Source of the DNA: CAXXOK01 sp963675365
GTDB taxonomy: Bacteria; Bacillota; Clostridia; Christensenellales; Aristaeellaceae
Length of the DNA: 64,000 nucleotides
Direction of reading: 5' to 3'
Assembly (NCBI GenBank): GCA_963675365.2
Contig: CAXXVA010000001.1
Span: forward strand, 1,054,001-1,118,000
Below are positions 17,119 to 26,255 of this stretch, in pieces (position 1 is the first letter of the stretch; each line of letters opens with the position of its first letter). A program made the translations under genes and the position numbers. A model generated the notes under the pieces. The model ran no database searches. It worked only from the letters and a program-made list of their open reading frames with translations, and was not told where the DNA came from.

Positions 17119-17174
17119 CAATTATGATATATCTTCAAACCGCTTCCCTGCGCAATTTACACCCATTATCATAC

Positions 17175-17208
17175 AAAATCGCCGCGAACGACATACGTTC
17201 GCGGCGAT
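17175..17208 (-). terminator. Terminator of the amidohydrolase transcript
   Basis: A perfect 13-bp stem (ATCGCCGCGAACG with CGTTCGCGGCGAT, loop of five) is followed on the minus strand by TTTTG. It lies 66 bases after the stop of the amidohydrolase gene. Confidence 0.8.
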
Positions 17209-17273
17209 GATCATTTCAAGATCGGTGTTACGTTTGCACCCTTTTATGCGCAGTCAATCCGGTTACTGCGGCA

Positions 17274-18251
17274 TTAATCCAACCCAAGGATTCGCCTAGC
17301 GTTTTCGCAGGTGATTGCCGCCGATTCTTCGGGGCTGAGCGAGCCGGCGGAGGGCCGCATCTGGCACATATCGTAGGGGTAATCCGTGCCGAACAGAACG
17401 CGGTCCGGCCCGGCCTGCCGGATGAGGAATTTTAAAATCGGGTCCTCAAACAGCAGCCCGTCGAACAACAGGTTGCGGGCCAGGTACTCAGACGGCGGGA
17501 ATTGGCAACGGTACTCCCGCTGCCTGCGGGCTTCCCAGGCATGGTCCATCCGCCCGATCTGGTAGGGCAGAAATCCGCCGCCGTGCACCAGCAGCACCTG
17601 CAACTCCGGGATCTCGTCAAAAATGCCCGAGGCGATCAGGTTGCCGGCCGCGGCCGTGGTTTGATACGGATTGCCGACGACGTTGCTTAAATGATACCGC
17701 TTCGTTTGAAAATCGAGGTTCTGGATCAGCGGATGCAGCATCAGCACCATGCGGTGCTTTGCAACCGCCCGGTACAGCGGCAGGAAGCCTTCGTCGTCCA
17801 GGCATTTGCCTGCGACCGTCGTGCCGATTTGCAGCATCTTTACGCCCTTGGCCGCGAGATCATCCACCTCCGCGACCGCCAGGGATACGTCCTGCATGGG
17901 CAGGCTGCCCACCGGCAGAAAGCTGCCCGGGTACGCCTCGCAGCGCGCGAGGATTTCCCGGTTGCACAGCCTGCAGAATACCGCGTTCCAATCCGCCGGA
18001 ACCTCATAAAAGAACAGGCGGGGCGCGATGGAAATCGCCTGCGTTGTGATCCCGCACGCCCGCATTTGTGCCAGCTGCACGTCGGGGTCGTAAAATTCCG
18101 GGGTGCAGGGATGCGGATTCCCTCCGAAGTCGATCCGCAGCGGGTTGCCGTCGTCGCCCAGGATCAGGGAAACGTTTTTGATTTTTTCCGCTTTCGCCAT
18201 ATCCAGAAAGCCCTGTGGCAGAATATGCGCGTGTACGTCAATGATATTCAA
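17274..18251 (-). CDS. Amidohydrolase/decarboxylase (ACMSD-like)
   Basis: The 325-aa protein is a TIM-barrel amidohydrolase of the PF04909 group, which includes aminocarboxymuconate-semialdehyde decarboxylase and related hydrolases or decarboxylases of carboxylated rings. Metal ligands are visible as DVHAHILP (His7, His9), LMLHPLIQ, LLVHGGGFLPYQIGRMDHAW and the late Asp in VLFGTDYPYDM. It is 21 bases downstream of the AEC transporter gene and ends at a strong terminator, so the two form a small operon. Together they may import and break down a carboxylate; the substrate is unknown. Confidence 0.85.
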   Translation of the reverse strand: MNIIDVHAHILPQGFLDMAKAEKIKNVSLILGDDGNPLRIDFGGNPHPCTPEFYDPDVQLAQMRACGITTQAISIAPRLFFYEVPADWNAVFCRLCNREILARCEAYPGSFLPVGSLPMQDVSLAVAEVDDLAAKGVKMLQIGTTVAGKCLDDEGFLPLYRAVAKHRMVLMLHPLIQNLDFQTKRYHLSNVVGNPYQTTAAAGNLIASGIFDEIPELQVLLVHGGGFLPYQIGRMDHAWEARRQREYRCQFPPSEYLARNLLFDGLLFEDPILKFLIRQAGPDRVLFGTDYPYDMCQMRPSAGSLSPEESAAITCENARRILGLD

Positions 18252-18272
18252 GACCCGTCACTCCCAAGCCGG

Positions 18273-19217
18273 TCAAATTAGGGACAGTTGGTTCATCGCA
18301 AACATGAAAACGAAAATCGTCAGCATCGAGCTCAGCGCACCGAACACCACCAGGTGCCCCGCCAGGGTTGCGTCCGCGCCCATTTGCTTGGCCATCAAAT
18401 GCGAGGTCACCGCGCACGGCGTGCCGCTCATCAGGTACATAGATACCAGCGGAATGCCCCGGAACCCCAGCAGCACCAGCGGCGGCAGGAACAAAAGCGG
18501 CAGCAGCACCAGCTTCACCCCGACGCCGATGAAAATATCCCCGCGGTACTTGCCGATCGCGCCGAAGGAAAACGACGCCCCGAGCAGAATCAGCGCGATG
18601 GTGGTGGCCGACCCGCCCAGGCTGCCGATCACCTGGTGCAGCGTGCCGGGGAGCGCGACGCCCGTAAGGTTCAGCGTGACCGCCGCCGCGGTGGCGATCA
18701 CAAACGGGTTGCTTAGAATACTCTTCATCACGGACAGCGGACTTACCTTGTTTCCGTTGGCCAGAAGCGAGAGGATGACCACCGCGAGGATGTTGTTAAG
18801 CGGAATCACAAACGCCAGCAGGATGGAAAACGAACCCTCCGCCGCCTGGCCGTAGATCGCCGCCAGGATGGGGATGCCGTACAATACGCTGTTGTTGCGA
18901 AACATGCCCTGCGCAAGCGATGCGCGGCGCGGCGGGTTTTTCTGCGCAAAGAGGGCGATCCCGACCGAAAGCAGAAACGAAAGCACGCACAGCACCACCG
19001 CCGTTACGATCAGCGCCGGATCAAACGAAACCCGGAAATCGCTGTCGTAAATGTTTTTAAACAGCAGCGCCGGAATCAGAACCCGGTAGGCGACCTTGTC
19101 CATCTGCCGGATGCCCTGCTCCGTGACCCATTTAAGCCGCCGGATGCCGATGCCAAGCGCAATTAAAAGCAGGACGGGCAGTACGCATTCTACCGAAAGA
19201 AGAAGACTTTCAATCAT
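18273..19217 (-). CDS. AEC (auxin efflux carrier) family transporter
   Basis: The 314-aa membrane protein has about ten hydrophobic segments in two inverted halves and the AEC text RNNSVLYGIPILAAIYG and MSGTPCAVTSHLMAKQMGAD. Bacterial AEC members move malonate, malate or other carboxylates. The RBS before the ATG is weak. It lies just after the cyclase-gene terminator and before the amidohydrolase gene. Confidence 0.88.
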   Translation of the reverse strand: MIESLLLSVECVLPVLLLIALGIGIRRLKWVTEQGIRQMDKVAYRVLIPALLFKNIYDSDFRVSFDPALIVTAVVLCVLSFLLSVGIALFAQKNPPRRASLAQGMFRNNSVLYGIPILAAIYGQAAEGSFSILLAFVIPLNNILAVVILSLLANGNKVSPLSVMKSILSNPFVIATAAAVTLNLTGVALPGTLHQVIGSLGGSATTIALILLGASFSFGAIGKYRGDIFIGVGVKLVLLPLLFLPPLVLLGFRGIPLVSMYLMSGTPCAVTSHLMAKQMGADATLAGHLVVFGALSSMLTIFVFMFAMNQLSLI

Positions 19218-19280
19218 TCACGAACCGTTCTCAAGAACCCTGCGGTTCTCGGCTGAAGTGCGGCGTTCGCCGTTAAGAAG

Positions 19281-19304
19281 AAAAAGCGGCGCATACGCCG
19301 CTTT
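19281..19304 (-). terminator. Terminator of the catabolic cluster
   Basis: AAAGCGGCG and CGCCGCTTT (19283-19304, loop CATA) form a perfect stem followed on the minus strand by TTTTTCTTCTT. It lies about 50 bases after the cyclase stop and separates the cluster from the AEC gene. Confidence 0.82.
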
Positions 19305-19354
19305 CAACCGATTAAAACATGGTTTGGCAGCGGGGCGGCGGCAAGCTGAATCCG

Positions 19355-20134
19355 CTATTCCGCTTGGGTCTCCGGGATCATCGCAACGGCGCGGCACCAG
19401 CCCGCCGACGCGCCTTTGAACTTCACCGGCAGCGCCGAGACATAAAACCCGAAGGGCTTGGGGATCGCGTCCAGGTTTGCAAGCTTTTCGATTTGCAGGT
19501 ATTCGCGTTCGCGGCCGTACAGGTGTGTGGCCCACAGCACGCTTTTGTCGCCCGTATTATGATAGGCTTTCGCCATCGCGGAAACCGGGCGGTCCAGCGT
19601 CCAGGCGTCGATGCCGATGCACTTGATTCCCTGGTCAAGAAGCCACACGAGCCCCTCGACGCCAAGCCCCGACTGCATGGCAAGGTACGTTTTGGTGTCC
19701 GTACCCCAGTAGCGGTCGCAGCCCGTGTGCAGCAGCACGATATCGCCGGCCTTGAGCGTATAACCGATCCGCTTCAGCTCCGCCTCCAGGTCGCCCGCGG
19801 TAATCTCGTCGCCGGGTTGCTTTTGGCGAAAATCCAGCACCACGCCCGGCCCGAAGCACCACTCCAGCGGGATTTCGTCCACCGTTTTGGAGCGTTTCCC
19901 CTCGGTCACCGGCGAGTAATGCCAAGGCGCGTCGATATGCGTGCCCGAATGGCTGCTGCCGCAAATGCGGTCGCTTGCCAGCGCCATGCCGTTTGGGAAA
20001 TCATCCGCCTCGACGCCCGCAAGCTTGCTCAGGCGCTGCGCGCCCTCCCGGTGGCCGGAGGATTCGATCGTCGGCGGGTACGGCTCCGTACCGCCGTTTT
20101 CGTGCGGGGTGCTGATATCAATGAATTTGAACAT
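19355..20134 (-). CDS. Cyclase family protein (kynurenine formamidase-like)
   Basis: The 259-aa protein belongs to the cyclase family (PF04199), metal-dependent hydrolases that include kynurenine formamidase and isatin hydrolase. The metal-binding motif is CGSSHSGTHIDAPWH (His62, His66, Asp68, His72), with IVLLHTGCDRYWG and IGIDAWTLD downstream, and CPVKF-like text near the end. The ATG at 20134 has GAGG ten bases upstream; a TTG nine bases further up is less likely. It is the last gene of the TRAP/TAXI cluster and would open a cyclic amide or formamide. Confidence 0.85.
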   Translation of the reverse strand: MFKFIDISTPHENGGTEPYPPTIESSGHREGAQRLSKLAGVEADDFPNGMALASDRICGSSHSGTHIDAPWHYSPVTEGKRSKTVDEIPLEWCFGPGVVLDFRQKQPGDEITAGDLEAELKRIGYTLKAGDIVLLHTGCDRYWGTDTKTYLAMQSGLGVEGLVWLLDQGIKCIGIDAWTLDRPVSAMAKAYHNTGDKSVLWATHLYGREREYLQIEKLANLDAIPKPFGFYVSALPVKFKGASAGWCRAVAMIPETQAE

Positions 20135-20146
20135 CTGTTTCAATCC

Positions 20147-21352
20147 TCATAAAACATTCGCAAGTATGGCTTCGAATTCTTCGGGCTCCAGCAATCCGTT
20201 TTTCTCGATGCCCTTTGCCTTCACCTGCGCCAGGATTTCGGCAACCTGGTCGTTGGTCGCGGTGAGATTCATTTTATCCAGGTAGTACATCACCGACGCT
20301 TTTCCGCTTTTCTTTCCCAGCGCCACGTGCGCGCTGCGGTTAAAGTACCGCGGGTCCGTGGCGAACATCGCCAGCGGTTCCTTAATTACAAGGTCCGCGC
20401 CGATGCCGGATTCACGCGTGTAATTGCGGACGCCCACAAACGGCTTGTTCGGCGCGCTGGGAATGCCGGACAGGGTTTCAACCAGCTGGCACAGCGGCAG
20501 GAGCTTATCCATCTTATACGGGGTATCCATGTCAAGCAGGATGTTCATGGCGAGCACCAGCTCTTCCAGGGCGGCGTTGCCCGTGCGCTCTCCCAGCCCG
20601 TTTACGCAGCTGTGCACCACGGACGCCCCGGCCGCCGCGCCCGCAAGCTCGGTTGCCACGGCCATGCCGAAATCGTTATGCGTATGCACCTCTACGGGGA
20701 TCCCCGGCATCAGCGCCTGATACCACTTGACCATGTACTGGATGGTCTGCGGCAGCGCGCAGCCCATGGTATCCACCACGCCGATGGCGTCCGGGCGCGC
20801 TTCCTTATACAACGCCGCGAACAGGTTTTCTATGTCTTCCGTGCGGGCCCTTGTGGCGTCGTAGGGGAAATACAGGGCGTACAGGCCGCGCTCTTTGGCG
20901 TAACGGATACAGTCGGCGCTTTTTTCAAACACTTTTTCCCAGTCCCAGTTGAACTGGTACTTCAGCTTCGGGTATCCGATCGGCGTCTCGATGACCACGC
21001 CCTTGGTGCCGCAGTCCAGCGCCATATCGATATCCTCGCGCCGCGCCCGCGCAAACGCGAAAATCTGCGCCTCGGGGAAGCGGGTGGAGATCTGCTTGAT
21101 GGCGTTGAAATCCGCCTGCGAAACCGCGGGCATCCCGGCCTCGATACGCGTAACGCCGGCCTCCACGAGTTTCTCCGCGATCTCCAGTTTATCCTTTTCC
21201 GTGAACACGACGCCCGGCGTCTGTTCGCCGTCGCGCAGCGTCGCATCGTGAATCTGGACGGGCTGCTGCGGCCGCGACTGCGCCATGACTTCCGGTTCTT
21301 CGTTAAAGGGGCTTACCCACCATGCGCCTTCTTTGTAGTATCCATTTTTCAT
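20147..21352 (-). CDS. DRE-TIM synthase/lyase, homocitrate or isopropylmalate synthase-like
   Basis: The 401-aa protein is a DRE-TIM metallolyase. The name-giving motif appears as HDATLRDGEQTPGV near residue 34, and the metal and acyl-CoA regions as VEVHTHNDFGMAVATEL and VNGLGERTGNAALEE. Members condense acetyl-CoA with 2-oxo acids (isopropylmalate, citramalate, homocitrate synthases) or run lyase reactions. There is no C-terminal regulatory LeuA domain, so it resembles NifV/homocitrate synthase in size. Setting, between an alpha/beta hydrolase and a cyclase in a TRAP cluster, suggests a catabolic rather than leucine-pathway role. The first 25 residues are an unusual extension. Confidence 0.8.
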   Translation of the reverse strand: MKNGYYKEGAWWVSPFNEEPEVMAQSRPQQPVQIHDATLRDGEQTPGVVFTEKDKLEIAEKLVEAGVTRIEAGMPAVSQADFNAIKQISTRFPEAQIFAFARARREDIDMALDCGTKGVVIETPIGYPKLKYQFNWDWEKVFEKSADCIRYAKERGLYALYFPYDATRARTEDIENLFAALYKEARPDAIGVVDTMGCALPQTIQYMVKWYQALMPGIPVEVHTHNDFGMAVATELAGAAAGASVVHSCVNGLGERTGNAALEELVLAMNILLDMDTPYKMDKLLPLCQLVETLSGIPSAPNKPFVGVRNYTRESGIGADLVIKEPLAMFATDPRYFNRSAHVALGKKSGKASVMYYLDKMNLTATNDQVAEILAQVKAKGIEKNGLLEPEEFEAILANVL

Positions 21353-21375
21353 TCTTGCGTCACCCGTTCCACTTT

Positions 21376-22461
21376 CTAGAGTTTTTCAACCAGCCAATCC
21401 GCGATCACCGGACGGTACTTATACACATAGTTATTGCAAACATGGTTGCCGTCCGGAATGATAACCAAATGCGGTTCGGAGGAATTGCTTTTTTCCACGA
21501 TCTCTTTGGACTGCTCATAATCGCAGATCCTGTCCTTGTCGCCGTGTATAATCATCAGCGGGCAGGTCAGGTTACCGATAACGTCGGCAAGCGAGCACTC
21601 CTTCTCAACGAGCGTAATGAGTTCGTCCATATCGTCGGTTCCCATCACGTGGCCGAAATCGCCCAGGAACAGCGTATCCATTTTCGTCGTCAGATCGCGC
21701 ATGTCAAAGGGCCCGCCAACGCCGAACGCGGCCTTGAACGACTGGTTGACCGACGCTGCGCGGGGGCAGAAGTGCCCGCCCATGCTGATGCCGCCGACGG
21801 CAAGGCGCGAATAGCCCTGCCGCTGCATATAGCCGACCGCCGTATCCACGAATTTCTTGTGGGTGGCTTTGCGGTACGGGGCATCGTACGCGGCTTCGCC
21901 CTGCCCGGGGCCGTCCATAATGAGCACGGACAGCCCGCGATCCAGAAACACGTCCGCGAAGCTGAGCATTTCTTCCTTGTTGGCGTCCGCGCCGCCGGTT
22001 AACAGCACCATGCGGCCGTCGGCTTGCGGGTGCAGAAACTGCAGGCACGGGATTTGCCACCGGTCGCAGGGCAGGTACACGCGCGTTCCCGGATACCGCT
22101 GGTACGGCAGGCCCTTGTCCAGAACCGCCATGCTCATCTTCATGAGCTCCTTTTTCAGTTCCGGGCGGTCAAACAGCATAAAGTGCCCGTAATGGTAGGA
22201 CAGATTGGCCATGCGGTAGGCCGCGCCCGCCGTGATGGTATGGCCCTTGGCCAGTTCGGCGTCGCCGCGGGCCTGGTGCTCGTCGCCCAGGGCTTTCCAC
22301 AAATGCGGCCATTCATCCCAAGTCGGGTTCTTACCGCGGATGCGGAGCACGTCGTTCATGTCCATACCGGCCACGACCATGCGGGGCATCCAGTGCCCGA
22401 AGACCGTATCTCCCATTTTGACGATATCTTTATTGAAAGCATCCAGAATTTTCTGACCCAT
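21376..22461 (-). CDS. Alpha/beta hydrolase, dihydroxypseudooxynicotine hydrolase-like
   Basis: The 361-aa enzyme has a helical N-terminal cap region and a C-terminal alpha/beta hydrolase fold. The nucleophile elbow is GGISMGGH (Ser227), the acid is in IHGDKDR (about residue 308) and the base is His340 in DGNHVCNN. DGPGQGEA forms the usual loop. This layout is that of C-C bond hydrolases such as 2,6-dihydroxypseudooxynicotine hydrolase, FrsA-like esterases being an alternative. The ATG at 22461 follows AAAGGAG at eight bases. It follows the isochorismatase-like gene by 27 bases in the same operon. Confidence 0.8.
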   Translation of the reverse strand: MGQKILDAFNKDIVKMGDTVFGHWMPRMVVAGMDMNDVLRIRGKNPTWDEWPHLWKALGDEHQARGDAELAKGHTITAGAAYRMANLSYHYGHFMLFDRPELKKELMKMSMAVLDKGLPYQRYPGTRVYLPCDRWQIPCLQFLHPQADGRMVLLTGGADANKEEMLSFADVFLDRGLSVLIMDGPGQGEAAYDAPYRKATHKKFVDTAVGYMQRQGYSRLAVGGISMGGHFCPRAASVNQSFKAAFGVGGPFDMRDLTTKMDTLFLGDFGHVMGTDDMDELITLVEKECSLADVIGNLTCPLMIIHGDKDRICDYEQSKEIVEKSNSSEPHLVIIPDGNHVCNNYVYKYRPVIADWLVEKL

Positions 22462-22488
22462 TGTACAGTCTCCTTTCAAAATGCGTTC

Positions 22489-23148
22489 TTACAGTCCCAA
22501 CGCGGCTTTGCGCTTTGCCAGCATATCCAGGATGGACGGCATATCCACAACCCTGCCGTAGGAGAAGTCGACCGCTTTCAGGCTGGCCTCGTGCTTGTCC
22601 TCTTCCCAGCTTCCCACCGCGTCGCTGATTTCCAGTACGTCGAAATCCCGGATAAACGCCTCGCGGACCGTGCTTTCCACGCATACCTCCGTGATGATGC
22701 CGCAGACAATCAGGGTTTGAATGTTCCAGCAGCGAAGCATCAGCTCCAGCTCCGTTTGATAAAAGGCGTTGAAGCGGTGCTTGTGCACCACGTAGTCGTC
22801 CGTGTCCGGGGTCAGCTCCGGGATAATCCCGGCGCCCCAGCTGCCCTTGAGCACGGCGGCGTTGGCCTTTCTGGGCCTGCCGTCCTTTTCCAAAAACAGC
22901 GTTGGCAGAATGGTGTGCCTGGATACGTAGGCGTCGCTGCCGTCGGGGGAATAGCCGGTCGCGGTATAGATGACCTTGCAGCCGCTTGCCTTGGCTGCTT
23001 CTTTGAGCTTTACGCAGTTGCCGATCGTCCCCTTAAACGTTTCCACAGGCCACCCCTGTGTGGTCGGAAAATATCCTTTTTTGTCCAGAAATTCGTTTTG
23101 CATGTCCACAATTAAAAGGCAGGTGTTGCCCTTGGAAAGATCAAACAC
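22489..23148 (-). CDS. Isochorismatase-like cysteine hydrolase
   Basis: The 219-aa protein belongs to the isochorismatase/nicotinamidase superfamily. The catalytic Asp15 (LLIVDMQNEF), Lys124 (VVHKHRFNAF) and Cys156 (GIITEVCVESTVREA) are visible with the usual spacing, so it should hydrolyse an amide such as a carbamoyl, ureido or maleamate-type compound. The GTG at 23148 is chosen for AAGGAG nine bases upstream and lies 13 bases after the TRAP permease stop. Longer frames overlap the permease gene and are rejected. Confidence 0.85.
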   Translation of the reverse strand: MFDLSKGNTCLLIVDMQNEFLDKKGYFPTTQGWPVETFKGTIGNCVKLKEAAKASGCKVIYTATGYSPDGSDAYVSRHTILPTLFLEKDGRPRKANAAVLKGSWGAGIIPELTPDTDDYVVHKHRFNAFYQTELELMLRCWNIQTLIVCGIITEVCVESTVREAFIRDFDVLEISDAVGSWEEDKHEASLKAVDFSYGRVVDMPSILDMLAKRKAALGL

Positions 23149-23161
23149 TCGGTTTTTCTCC

Positions 23162-25045
23162 TTATACGGTTTGTATGCGTTTTTGTTTTTTGCGGAAGAA
23201 TACGACCACCAGCACGGCGCCAATCAGGCCGAAACCGATCAGATCGGTTACCAGGCCCGGGAAGATGACCAGCGCACCGCCCACGACCAGGAAGGCCCGC
23301 AGCAAGAAATTTTTCAGCGTCCCAAACAGGTATCCGTTCATGCCGCCGACGAAGGAATACGTTCCGATCAGCGCCGTCGGCAGAACCCGCAGCACGCCCA
23401 TCCATCCTTCCTGCCCGATCAGGGCCGGAGAGTAGATGAAGAAGTACGGAACGATAAACGCCACCAGCGCAAGCTTGAACGCCTTCAAACCCGTTTGCAT
23501 GGGGTTGGTTTGCGCGATGCCAGACGCCGAATAGCTCGCCAGCGCCACCGGCGGCGTGACTGACGAGAAGCACGAGAAGAAAAACACGAACATGTGCACG
23601 GCGATCGGCATGAAGCCCATATTGATCAGCGTGGTCGCCGCGATGGTCGCCGTAATCATATACGAGGCCACAGCCGGCATGCCCATGCCCATGATGATGC
23701 AGACCATCATCGTAATCAGCAGCGCCATGATGGGCACGTTGGAGAACAGGCCCAGAAGATCGGCAAACGAGAAGCCAAAGCCGGTCAGCGAAATCACGCC
23801 GACGATGATACCGGCCGACGCGCAGGCCGCGCCCAGGCTGACGACGCTTTTCATTCCTTCTGCAATCCCGTCCAGCACGGACTTGACGGACATGCGCGTT
23901 TCCTTGCGGATCGCCGCGACGAGCGGCGTTACCGCGATGCAGATGATCGCGCTGCGGAATACGGAATACCCCATGATCACGCTGACGATAAACAGGACCA
24001 GCGGAATGATCGTATGCGCGTAAAGCTTCAGCCGCCGCTTGACGTCCGCCATGTCGATTTCCTCCACGCGCCCGATGTTTTTCTTGACGGCGTAGAAATC
24101 AATCGCGAGATAGATGGAGAAGTAATACAGAATCGCCGGAATCACGGCGGCCACCATGACCGTGGAATAGCTGATGCCAAGCAGCTCGGCCATCACAAAC
24201 GCGCCCGCGCCCATCATGGGCGGAACGATCAGGCCGCCTGTAGAGGCCGTCGCTTCCACGCCGGCCGCGAACTGCGGGTCGATCCCGCTTTTTTTCATCA
24301 TGGGGATCGTAAACGCGCCGGTAACCATTACGTTGGCGATCGGCGTTCCGGAAATGGTGCCGAACAGTGCGCTGGCAACGATCGACGATTTCGCGGATCC
24401 GCCGCGCAGCTTGCTGGACACATAATCGGCCAGCGCCATAAACAGCTTGCTGGTTCCGCTGAGTTCAATGAACTGGCCCATGATCATAAACAGTACCAGG
24501 TAGCGGGCGGAGATATCGATCGCCGTGCCAAAGATACCGTTTCCGTTCACATACAAAAAGTACATCGTACGCTCAAAGCTGTACCCGCGGTGGCCCAGCG
24601 CCCCCGGCAGGTAATTGCCAAAAAGCGCGTACAGGATGAACGTCAGCGCGATGATCGGCAGCGCGTAGCCTACCTTGCGCTGTGTCAGGAACAGGATCGC
24701 AACGACCAGCAGGGCGCAGCATACGACGATGCGGGTGGAAATAATCCCCGCAGTTTTTGCGATCGCTTCGTAATTGAACAGCAGTTCGCTCACGCCAAAC
24801 AGCAAAAATGCCAGAATGATCACGTTAACGATTGAGAGAATGATACTTTTTTTCGTTTTTTTCGGTTTCACCAATTCCGCCAGCACCGCGATCGTGCCGA
24901 TGAGCCCCAGGTGGATCGGGCGCATCTGAAACGCGGAAATGGTGCCAAATGCGCTGTTGTAGATGTGCAGCAGGCCGCTTAGCAGCGCTACAATGTAGAG
25001 CAGCGCCCGCAGCACATCGTTCATTTTGAGCACTTTATTCGTCAT
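23162..25045 (-). CDS. Fused TRAP transporter permease (DctQM type)
   Basis: The 627-aa protein fuses the small (DctQ-like) and large (DctM-like) membrane subunits of a TRAP transporter, as is usual with TAXI receptors. The M-part shows YVSSKLRGGSAKSSIVASALFGTISGTP and EATASTGGLIVPPMMGAGAFVMAE, plus GMGMPAVASYMITATI. It uses the sodium or proton gradient to import a carboxylate delivered by the receptor encoded 78 bases upstream. The RBS is AAGGAG. Confidence 0.93.
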   Translation of the reverse strand: MTNKVLKMNDVLRALLYIVALLSGLLHIYNSAFGTISAFQMRPIHLGLIGTIAVLAELVKPKKTKKSIILSIVNVIILAFLLFGVSELLFNYEAIAKTAGIISTRIVVCCALLVVAILFLTQRKVGYALPIIALTFILYALFGNYLPGALGHRGYSFERTMYFLYVNGNGIFGTAIDISARYLVLFMIMGQFIELSGTSKLFMALADYVSSKLRGGSAKSSIVASALFGTISGTPIANVMVTGAFTIPMMKKSGIDPQFAAGVEATASTGGLIVPPMMGAGAFVMAELLGISYSTVMVAAVIPAILYYFSIYLAIDFYAVKKNIGRVEEIDMADVKRRLKLYAHTIIPLVLFIVSVIMGYSVFRSAIICIAVTPLVAAIRKETRMSVKSVLDGIAEGMKSVVSLGAACASAGIIVGVISLTGFGFSFADLLGLFSNVPIMALLITMMVCIIMGMGMPAVASYMITATIAATTLINMGFMPIAVHMFVFFFSCFSSVTPPVALASYSASGIAQTNPMQTGLKAFKLALVAFIVPYFFIYSPALIGQEGWMGVLRVLPTALIGTYSFVGGMNGYLFGTLKNFLLRAFLVVGGALVIFPGLVTDLIGFGLIGAVLVVVFFRKKQKRIQTV

Positions 25046-25123
25046 ATCACAGGCTCCTTAGGAAAAGCGGCACCCGCCCGCGCGGTTTCCCGCGCGATGC
25101 GGATGCCTGAATGTGTTCCTGGG

Positions 25124-26071
25124 TTATTCCAGACCGGATTCCACAAAATAGCGCTCGGCGCCGGGGTTCAGGGGCGCGCCCACCACGCTGGCGGCTGCGG
25201 CGCGGCTGATGGTTTTCGCCGCGGCATGATACGTGGCCAGGGTGTCGAGGTTTTCATAAAGCGCCTTGGCGATTTCATACGCCAGCTCTTCGCTCAGCCC
25301 GGCCGCGCAGGTCAGCTGAATACGCTGTACCGCGGTAACGATATCGGTATCCATGCCGCTGTACGTGCCCGCGGGGATCGTTTCAAACACGCTCAGGAAG
25401 GGGGATACGCTGTTTTCCCAGAGCTCGGCGACTTCCGGCGAGACATTGAGAAGGCGCACGCTCTTGCGGCTGTCGATGTTGGTTACGGCCGCCGCCGGCG
25501 CGCCGGAGTACACGCAGCCCGCGTCGATCAGGCCGTCGCCAAGCTGATCCATCGCCTGGTCGTAGGGCAGGTACACCATGTGTACGTCGTCCTCGGTCCA
25601 GCCCAGCGCCGCGACCAATTCTTTGAACTGCTGCTCCGCGCCGCCGCCCGCTTCGCCGATCGCAACGGTCTTGCCTTTGAGGTCTTCCACGTTCACCATA
25701 TCGGAATCCGCGAGAACCACGATCTGGCATACGGTGGAGTGCAGCGTGCCGATCAGCTGCAATTGCAGGCCTTCGCCTTCAAAAATGCCGGTGTTCGAGT
25801 ACGCGTCATAGCACTGCTGGGCCGACGAAAGTCCCAGGTCCAGCTCGCCGCGGCCGACAAGGCGCGTGTTTTCAATGCCGCCTGCGGTTACCTGCACGTT
25901 GACGTTCACGCCTTCTACATTGCTGTTGATGATGGAGGCAATGCCGCCCGCGATTGGATAAAAGGCGCCTCCGATCGGGCCCGCGCCGATAACCAGGCGG
26001 GTTGTGGCAAAGGCTGTTGTCGCCGACGCCAGAAGAAGTATGGATAACAGTACCGCGATAAGTTTTTTCAT
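25124..26071 (-). CDS. TAXI family TRAP solute-binding protein
   Basis: The 315-aa extracytoplasmic receptor starts with a signal peptide (MKKLIAVLLSILLLASATTAFA) and then TTRLVIGAGPIGGAFYPIAGG, the conserved opening of TAXI proteins. ELDLGLSSAQQCYDAY and GKTVAIGEAGGGAEQQFKEL also fit. It binds the solute for the TRAP permease; TAXI proteins of known specificity bind glutamate, 2-oxoglutarate and other small carboxylates. A promoter with a palindrome lies about 120 bases upstream. Confidence 0.93.
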   Translation of the reverse strand: MKKLIAVLLSILLLASATTAFATTRLVIGAGPIGGAFYPIAGGIASIINSNVEGVNVNVQVTAGGIENTRLVGRGELDLGLSSAQQCYDAYSNTGIFEGEGLQLQLIGTLHSTVCQIVVLADSDMVNVEDLKGKTVAIGEAGGGAEQQFKELVAALGWTEDDVHMVYLPYDQAMDQLGDGLIDAGCVYSGAPAAAVTNIDSRKSVRLLNVSPEVAELWENSVSPFLSVFETIPAGTYSGMDTDIVTAVQRIQLTCAAGLSEELAYEIAKALYENLDTLATYHAAAKTISRAAAASVVGAPLNPGAERYFVESGLE

Positions 26072-26168
26072 GATGGGGTCTTCCTTTCATGGTTTTATAT
26101 CTTTGATGAACGTCCGGTGTGGCAACGTCCAAGCAAATTCACGGTTTCGCGTATATGATCCAAACAAC

Positions 26169-26216
26169 TAATATATTATGTGATAGGATTATATATTATT
26201 TTGCCAGGCTCTGCAA
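26169..26216 (-). promoter_or_regulatory. Promoter with AT palindrome upstream of the TAXI receptor gene
   Basis: On the minus strand TTGCAG (26211-26216) and TATAAT (26188-26193) are 17 bases apart. The -10 box is part of an inverted repeat TAATATAT (26169-26176)/ATATATTA (26191-26198). The 14-base ATTATATATTATTT (26188-26201) is identical in the promoter at 29350-29401. A shared repressor, most simply the GntR protein at 29687, is inferred. Confidence 0.6.
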
Positions 26217-26255
26217 GTGCTTTGCGAAAATTTATTCTAAATTCGCGTATCTTGC

